Below, piece by piece: positions 6,488 through 10,499 of a stretch of DNA of 10,499 nucleotides. The notes below the pieces were generated by a model that saw only the letters and a program-made list of their open reading frames with translations, searched no databases and was not told the origin of the DNA. Position 1 is the first letter of the stretch. Each line of letters opens with the position of its first letter. This DNA comes from JBMYQA01 sp049600855. Lineage in GTDB: Bacteria; Bacteroidota; Bacteroidia; Cytophagales; Flammeovirgaceae. Both the position numbers and the translations under genes were made by a program. Location of the stretch: positions 1 through 10,499 of the forward strand of contig JBMYQA010000216.1 of assembly GCA_049600855.1 (NCBI GenBank). The letters run 5' to 3'.

Positions 6488-6871
6488 TAAGGTATTTGTT
6501 CTTAAGTACTTAATTACAAGTTAACTAAAAAATAATGCAATTCTCTTGTACAAAAGTGCAAATATATTGGAAGTTTATCAAATGGTATGCACGCAGCGTA
6601 GTTTAGTAAAAGAAAAACAGTGTGCTATAATCCTGCAATTTTTTACAGAATCATTCTAAATCCTTTGTTAAGTCAGCTTCTGGATAGTGAATAAAGCTTA
6701 AAAAAATAGTATCTTAGAAGTGTTTTTATGCTAAATTTTTCATTTTTGAGTTGAAAAAATAATAGGTCACTGTAAAGGTCGGCTATATCAGATTATACTT
6801 ACATTCTTTAACTATTTATGATAACTAAAAAGTGAATTAAACTCACAAGCAATCACCAACCAAAATCCATT
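6488..6871. other. Upstream region of the WD40-OmpA gene
   Basis: This is the rest of the 667-base gap upstream of panB. It is AT-rich and shows no convincing ORF or tRNA. It contains a perfect 12-bp palindrome TTAAGTACTTAA (6502-6513), an 8-bp palindrome TTGTACAA (6546-6553) and a minus-strand TATATTTG box listed separately. For the plus-strand gene at 6872 no exact TAnnTTTG is present; the nearest is TATCTTAG around 6711-6718, without a matching -33 box. Confidence 0.4.
6559..6566 (-). promoter_or_regulatory. Orphan -7-like box TATATTTG facing panB
   Basis: The minus strand reads TATATTTG, an exact TAnnTTTG match. The nearest upstream TTTG begins only 16 bases away, shorter than the usual spacing, so the -33 part is weak. 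It points towards panB 355 bases downstream, with the MITE-like element between them. It may be a panB promoter displaced by the insertion or a chance match in AT-rich DNA. Confidence 0.25.
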
Positions 6872-8485
6872 ATGATGAAAGCATTTTCCTTTCTTATATT
6901 ATTATTGATCCCCTTTCTCGGAATAAGTCAATCTTATTCACCAATTAAAACACTTAGCGGACATCCAGGTCAGGTTCAAAATATTCGATTTAGTCCAAAT
7001 GGAAAAATATTAGCCAGTGGAGGGCAGTTTGGTAAGATTTACTTGTGGGATGCCCAAACAGGAAGCATGATTAAGCGAATTAATGCACACTTAAATCGGG
7101 TAAATGAAGTGACGTTTAATGCTACAGGTACCATGTTAGTAAGTGCAGGTGCTGATGGTACTGCACGTGTATGGGATGTAGCAAGTGGTCGATTATTGGG
7201 TACATATTACAACAAGGTAGTATCTCGCTATACCCGATCAACTAAAATTGTTGCTTTTGCCGTTTTTTCTAAAGACAGTAAATACATCTTTTTTGCAGGA
7301 GATGGAGGGAACTTAATGCGTGCGCAATTGGGGAAAGATCGTTTTGGTATTCCGCATTCTGCCAAGCCTTTGCATAGAGTAACAGTTATGGATCAGTTTG
7401 GTCGAGAGCAGTTCAATCGGGTTACAGGAGGCGTGTTGTCTGGCGATGGAAAAGCAGTCGTGTTGACCGTTGGTAAAAAGATTAAGATCATCAGCATCTA
7501 TAGTGGTTCTTTACTTCGAGAGTTCACGCATAACACGGATTTGAATGATGTGGTATGGGGAGCACGAGCTAATCAAATTAGTACATGGAGCTATGATGGC
7601 TACGTGACCATTCGCAATTACCAAACAGGACGCATCTTTCGGAAAATTAAAGCGGGAGATTTTAACGATTACAGTGCCGCAGCTTTCAATCAGAATGGTA
7701 CACTCATGGTTACGGGAGTTGCTGGTATGAATGCCAATGTTTGGAATGTGAGTACAGGTAAAAAGATCGCCACATTAGTGGGGCACCGAGGAAAAGTTCG
7801 ATTGGCTCGTTTTAGTCCAGTAGATAATGTAGTAGCTACTGCAAGTTATGATGGTACCATCCGTTTTTGGAAAGTCAAAGAGCCCGATCCTATAGAGGAA
7901 GAAGAGGTAAACCCTGACCCTGATCCTGTTGTAAAAAAGTCTGCTCCCGATACCGTATATGTCGAAAAGATTGTTTATAAAGATCGCATTGTAAAAGATA
8001 CGGTATATGTGGATAAGGTTGTTTATAAAGATCGGATTATTAAAGACACTGTTTTTGTAGAGAAAGAAGAGGCCGATCCTGTAGTGATTGATGATGAGGC
8101 AGAAGAAGGGGATTTGGAAAAAATTGATCTCAAAGTCGGAAAAGTTATTAAGCTGAAGCACATTCAGTTTGAACAAGGGAAGCATTATTTGTTACCTGAA
8201 TCATTTCCTGAATTAGATAAGGTAATTAAACTCATGCAAAAAAATCCAATGATGGAAATTGAATTAGAAGGGCATACCGATAATGTGGGATCATCAAGTA
8301 AAAATATGACCCTTTCAAAGCGTAGGGTGACCACCGCTAAAAACTACATCTGTGAGTATGGGAAAATCGCCGAGTATCGCGTAAAAACGAAGGCTTTTGG
8401 TGAAAGTAAACCCATTGCGGGTAACAATTCGGAAGCTGATCGCGCTAAAAACCGAAGAGTGGAAATGAAAATTTTGAAACTCTAA
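6872..8485 (+). CDS. Secreted WD40 repeat protein with C-terminal OmpA domain
   Basis: A 537-residue envelope protein. A signal peptide (MMKAFSFLILLLIPFLGISQ, no lipobox cysteine; start at 6872 or at the adjacent ATG 6875) is followed by about seven WD40 blades: clear ones near 25-61, 67-102 and 298-334, weaker ones near 110-150, 165-210, 214-250 and 256-292. WD signatures include KIYLWD, ARVWDV, ANVWNV and IRFWKV. An acidic linker (335-352) leads to tandem 16-residue repeats (360-391 plus a partial copy). The C-terminus (about 425-537) is an OmpA-like peptidoglycan-binding domain with GHTDNVG (Asp470), LSKRR (Arg485), FGESKPIA and KNRRVEM. The protein is probably periplasmic and anchored to peptidoglycan, the propeller serving as a protein-binding platform. 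Architecture recalls PorE of the type IX secretion system but lacks TPR, carboxypeptidase-regulatory domain and lipobox, so that name is not given. It is monocistronic, ending at a strong terminator. Confidence 0.93.
   Translation: MMKAFSFLILLLIPFLGISQSYSPIKTLSGHPGQVQNIRFSPNGKILASGGQFGKIYLWDAQTGSMIKRINAHLNRVNEVTFNATGTMLVSAGADGTARVWDVASGRLLGTYYNKVVSRYTRSTKIVAFAVFSKDSKYIFFAGDGGNLMRAQLGKDRFGIPHSAKPLHRVTVMDQFGREQFNRVTGGVLSGDGKAVVLTVGKKIKIISIYSGSLLREFTHNTDLNDVVWGARANQISTWSYDGYVTIRNYQTGRIFRKIKAGDFNDYSAAAFNQNGTLMVTGVAGMNANVWNVSTGKKIATLVGHRGKVRLARFSPVDNVVATASYDGTIRFWKVKEPDPIEEEEVNPDPDPVVKKSAPDTVYVEKIVYKDRIVKDTVYVDKVVYKDRIIKDTVFVEKEEADPVVIDDEAEEGDLEKIDLKVGKVIKLKHIQFEQGKHYLLPESFPELDKVIKLMQKNPMMEIELEGHTDNVGSSSKNMTLSKRRVTTAKNYICEYGKIAEYRVKTKAFGESKPIAGNNSEADRAKNRRVEMKILKL
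7949..8068 (+). repeat. In-frame 48-bp tandem repeat in the linker
   Basis: Two full units (7949-7996 and 7997-8044) encode DTVYVEKIVYKDRIVK and DTVYVDKVVYKDRIIK, differing at four conservative positions; a third, partial unit (from 8045) encodes DTVFVEKE. The DNA copies differ more than the protein, mostly at third positions, which indicates selection on the peptide. The repeat joins the propeller to the OmpA domain and probably forms an extended, charged spacer. Confidence 0.85.
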
Positions 8486-8513
8486 TTTTAAGCATAAAAA
8501 GCATATCTTCTAG

Positions 8514-8542
8514 GCTTGGTATTTGCGTACCAAGCTTTTTTT
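8514..8542 (+). terminator. Intrinsic terminator of the WD40-OmpA gene
   Basis: GCTTGGTA (8514-8521) pairs with TACCAAGC (8528-8535) around a 6-base loop, with possible extra pairs at both ends, and is followed at once by seven Ts (8536-8542). It begins 28 bases after the stop codon and lies before the 3' end of the convergent gene at 8548. Confidence 0.88.
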
Positions 8543-8547
8543 ATGGA

Positions 8548-9027
8548 TTACATGGGAGGTGTTCCTAAATATTGTTCCACCACTTTTACGCCTAAGTAGT
8601 TTACCATTCCAGTTAAGATGGCTGCCCAAAACGATGCACTAATAAGCATATAAAGTAATATTTTGCGTCTGCGTGCTCCAAAAGAAACGGCTACAAGTGT
8701 ACCAAAAGGAGGAGTGAGTAATAGTGGCGTAAGGAATGCCACTCCTTTCATTCCAAATTTATTCCAGATTTTTACTACCGTTCGAGCTCTTTTAGAAAAC
8801 ACCCTTTTTTTCTTTTTCCGTCTGGTCATGAAGGCCAATAATCGGAGAATAGGCGCTCGTGTGAATTCACTAGAAAGGAGTGTTGCTGTAAGCATCATAC
8901 CTGTAACCGTACATAAATACGTTTCTACAGGATGTAGCCCGAAGGAAACGCCTGAAATGGGTCCAAAAATGAATTTAAACATGCTCCAAGCTGTAACCAG
9001 CAGGTATTTGGAAAGAACTTCTAACAT
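8548..9027 (-). CDS. Small four-helix membrane protein of unknown function
   Basis: A 159-residue integral membrane protein. Hydrophobic segments lie at about 7-25, 36-52, 94-115 and 122-143. A strongly basic loop (TRRKKKKRVFSKRAR, 68-82) separates the two helix pairs and should be cytoplasmic by the positive-inside rule. The second half, KFGMKGVAFLTPLLLTPPFG followed by TLVAVSFGARRRK, with a proline-containing break in the helix, is its most motif-like part and vaguely recalls the PF06695 (small multidrug export-like) and DedA/VTT groups; I cannot confirm membership. It has its own upstream -7 box (9094-9101) and is separated from the antiporter gene by 207 bases containing a hairpin, so it is probably transcribed alone. 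It converges with the WD40-OmpA gene. Transport activity would be speculation. Confidence 0.75.
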   Translation of the reverse strand: MLEVLSKYLLVTAWSMFKFIFGPISGVSFGLHPVETYLCTVTGMMLTATLLSSEFTRAPILRLLAFMTRRKKKKRVFSKRARTVVKIWNKFGMKGVAFLTPLLLTPPFGTLVAVSFGARRRKILLYMLISASFWAAILTGMVNYLGVKVVEQYLGTPPM

Positions 9028-9093
9028 ATAACTTTATGAAAAAGTGTAATACCGCAATAAAAGTATTGGTTAATTTAGGTTGCTCAAAGCATA

Positions 9094-9101
9094 CAAAGAT
9101 A
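9094..9101 (-). promoter_or_regulatory. Probable -7 box of the small membrane protein gene
   Basis: The minus strand reads TATCTTTG, an exact match to TAnnTTTG, ending 66 bases before the ATG at 9027. A clear TTG at the -33 position is missing (the nearest is TTC 16 bases upstream), so only the -7 half is supported. Confidence 0.45.
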
Positions 9102-9146
9102 AGGAGATCGAGAGGAATAGTGTACAGTTAGAATAGAAAATCTTGA

Positions 9147-9176
9147 CTGCTCGTGTATGTTCATCTGAACGAGCAG
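9147..9176 (-). terminator. Hairpin downstream of the antiporter gene
   Basis: CTGCTCGT (9147-9154) pairs with ACGAGCAG (9169-9176). The intervening bases contain a nested GTTC/GAAC stem, so the structure may be branched. On the minus strand it is followed by TCAAGATTTTC, a short T-run. It lies 58 bases past the antiporter stop, consistent with termination before the small membrane protein gene. Confidence 0.55.
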
Positions 9177-9234
9177 CTATGAGGGTAGTGTAGGGGGGGC
9201 AAGTAGAGAATGGCCTTACTTTTAGGCAATTTGC

Positions 9235-10218
9235 TTATGAAACGAAAATAACGGTATACACATAATACCCGTAAAAGGCGAGGAGTATCACGCCTTGAAG
9301 CCTAAACATCTTACGTTTGTACCACATTAAAGGAAGTATGAGGAAGGTAATTCCTAACATCCAAACCATATCTACTTCTCTAATGGTATCGCTTACGGTA
9401 ATGGACTTTACGATACTCGTAATTCCCAAAATTGATAACACATTGAAAATATTTGATCCGATGAGGTTGCCAAGTGCTAAGTCCGTATTTCCTCGAGAGG
9501 CCGCTACAATTGACGTAACCAATTCAGGTAAGCTGGTACCCAATGCCAGTACCATTAATCCAATAATTCGTTTGCTAACCCCTAATTCCAAAAAGATCGT
9601 TTCGGCAGAACCCACAAACCATTCTGAACCAAAGTACAGCCCTGTACAACCTAAAACTAGCCAAGTTAAATCAAGTGCCCATTGTTTCCAGAGCGCGGTG
9701 TCTTCCTCTTCACTTTCGTCTTCTTCTTCAATATTAAGATTGGCTTCTATTTTTGCCCTTGCCTTATTTTCTTTTCTTGACTTTCGAATCACATATACAA
9801 TATAAGTCACAAGAATCAAGACAAAGATGACCCCTTCAATCCAGTTTAACTCTCCAAACTGAACTAAAACGAAAAGGAGTAATGAACTTCCCATGGCCAT
9901 TGGCCAATCAATTTTTAAGCTATTTTCATCAACTGGAATGCGGGAAAGAACAGCGGTAAGTCCTAACACTAAACCAAGGTTGCAGATGTTAGAACCAATC
10001 ACATTACCCATAGCCATATCTGCACTGCCTTTTAATGCGGATTGTACACTAATGAATAATTCGGGGGAGGAAGTGCCAAAAGCAACAATGGTTAAGCCTA
10101 CCACAAGGCGAGAAATACTCATACGGTAAGCGATGGCCGAAGCCCCACGTACTAACAACTCTCCACCAGCTATTAGTACCACCAAACCCATTAACAGTGC
10201 AAATGACTCTTGTAACAT
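9235..10218 (-). CDS. Calcium/sodium antiporter, CaCA family (YrbG-like)
   Basis: A 327-residue inner-membrane cation exchanger of the Ca2+:cation antiporter superfamily, expected to exchange Ca2+ for Na+ or H+. Both internal alpha repeats are intact. Alpha-1 has TIVAFGTSSPEL (43-54) and MGNVIGSNICNLG (70-82). Alpha-2 has MVLALGTSLPEL (222-233) and LGNLIGSNIFNVL (249-261). The glutamates Glu53 and Glu232 and the paired GN-x-x-GSN motifs are the known ion-binding elements of the family. About ten membrane helices fit the length. The cytoplasmic loop between the halves (147-178) is highly charged, first basic and then acidic (EEEDESEEED, 164-173), longer than in minimal family members. A probable promoter lies at 10333-10362, leaving a leader of roughly 110 bases. 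No clear Shine-Dalgarno site precedes the ATG (CACATATATATG). It appears monocistronic. Confidence 0.95.
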   Translation of the reverse strand: MLQESFALLMGLVVLIAGGELLVRGASAIAYRMSISRLVVGLTIVAFGTSSPELFISVQSALKGSADMAMGNVIGSNICNLGLVLGLTAVLSRIPVDENSLKIDWPMAMGSSLLLFVLVQFGELNWIEGVIFVLILVTYIVYVIRKSRKENKARAKIEANLNIEEEDESEEEDTALWKQWALDLTWLVLGCTGLYFGSEWFVGSAETIFLELGVSKRIIGLMVLALGTSLPELVTSIVAASRGNTDLALGNLIGSNIFNVLSILGITSIVKSITVSDTIREVDMVWMLGITFLILPLMWYKRKMFRLQGVILLAFYGYYVYTVIFVS

Positions 10219-10332
10219 ATATATGTGTGCCCCTTATTCAAAAAGGAGTTTTCGTTTTCACAAAAGAAAAAAATCTGAAAATATAATGCTAAATATATGC
10301 AGCTTTATGACAAATTCAATAGATTTTGCTTA

Positions 10333-10362
10333 CAAAGGTATTAGATTTCAGCACTTTGTTAA
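10333..10362 (-). promoter_or_regulatory. Probable promoter of the calcium/sodium antiporter gene
   Basis: On the minus strand TACCTTTG (10340 down to 10333) is an exact -7 box, identical to that of the amidohydrolase operon. TTAAC starts 22 bases upstream (10362), a near match in the -33 position where TTG is expected. The leader to the ATG at 10218 would be about 110 bases. Confidence 0.5.
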
Positions 10363-10470
10363 TATCTCTTTGCATTTATATACAAAATAACCCCCAAAAT
10401 ACCTAGAGAAAATTCACACTTGGTCATATGGTAGAAAGTAGAAAACCTCATTACCTCAAAGAGATCAGTC

Positions 10471-10499
10471 ATGAAAAAGATTACTGAAGGACACAGTCA
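10471..10499 (+). CDS. Possible start of a gene running off the right edge
   Basis: ATG at 10471 opens a frame reading MKKITEGHS and continues past the window end. The gap on its left contains no other start for a plus-strand gene. No clear ribosome binding site or TAnnTTTG box was found nearby. Nine residues cannot identify a family; the opening is faintly like the first residues of some type III/adenine-specific DNA methyltransferases, which is only a hint. Confidence 0.3.

Noticed and set aside
6502..6513. 12-bp palindrome TTAAGTACTTAA as an operator
   Set aside because: It is perfect, but single and far (about 360 bases) from the nearest plus-strand start, in AT-rich DNA where such palindromes arise by chance.
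7775..8185. 136-residue open frame on the minus strand inside the WD40-OmpA gene
   Set aside because: It is antisense to the well-supported linker region; its Asn/Ile/Phe-rich repetitive product simply mirrors the tandem repeat.
8663..9031. 122-residue plus-strand frame opposite the small membrane protein gene
   Set aside because: The minus-strand product has regular membrane helices and a promoter box; the plus-strand product has no recognisable features.
9193..9199. Run of seven G residues upstream of the hairpin at 9147-9176
   Set aside because: It lies in an intergenic stretch outside coding sequence and promoter boxes; phase variation cannot be supported.
9317..9805. 162-residue plus-strand open frame opposite the antiporter gene
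   Set aside because: The antiporter motifs on the other strand are unequivocal; the serine-rich product reflects antisense reading of the acidic loop.
362..10218. A calcium-handling system linking the EF-loop lipoprotein and the Ca2+ antiporter
   Set aside because: The genes are more than 8 kb apart with unrelated genes between them, and nothing in the sequence ties their regulation together.

Overview
The window looks like a chromosomal segment of a Bacteroidota bacterium, possibly of the Saprospiria/Cytophagia type. The grounds are: moderately AT-rich DNA; several starts without a clear Shine-Dalgarno sequence; three exact matches to the Bacteroidota -7 promoter box TAnnTTTG placed upstream of genes; two lipoproteins with short hydrophobic signals; a WD40-OmpA envelope protein; and a Uma2-type protein, a family frequent in cyanobacteria and some Saprospirales. 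The lineage below phylum is inference.

Left part (1-1735). The 3' part of a Uma2-family PD-(D/E)XK nuclease-like gene converges on a lipoprotein gene whose product carries two EF-hand-like calcium loops. A 283-base divergent gap follows, then a 73-residue protein that resembles a stand-alone, degenerate histidine-kinase dimerisation hairpin. A perfect 17-bp inverted repeat separates it from the next, convergent gene.

Centre left (1736-4175, minus strand). A two-gene operon is driven by a clear Bacteroidota promoter at 4149-4175. It encodes an unrecognised four-helix membrane protein and, overlapping it by 68 bases, a YtcJ-type lipoprotein amidohydrolase with a complete metal site.

Centre (4342-6871). 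A membrane-bound LytTR regulator is followed by a possible 3' gene remnant. It is separated by a hairpin terminator from panB, the ketopantoate hydroxymethyltransferase of pantothenate/CoA synthesis. The 667-base gap upstream of panB holds a 139-bp MITE-like element (6349-6487) with imperfect terminal inverted repeats and a TAA target duplication.

Right part (6872-10499). A secreted seven-bladed WD40 protein with a repetitive linker and a C-terminal OmpA peptidoglycan-binding domain ends at a strong intrinsic terminator. Convergent to it are a small four-helix membrane protein and a CaCA-family calcium/sodium antiporter, each with its own promoter-like box. At the right edge an open frame begins and runs out of the window.

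Most genes are housekeeping or envelope functions and do not form one obvious system. The items most worth a second look are the MITE-like element, the PorE-reminiscent WD40-OmpA protein, the EF-loop lipoprotein, the 73-residue DHp-like protein and the long overlap in the amidohydrolase operon.
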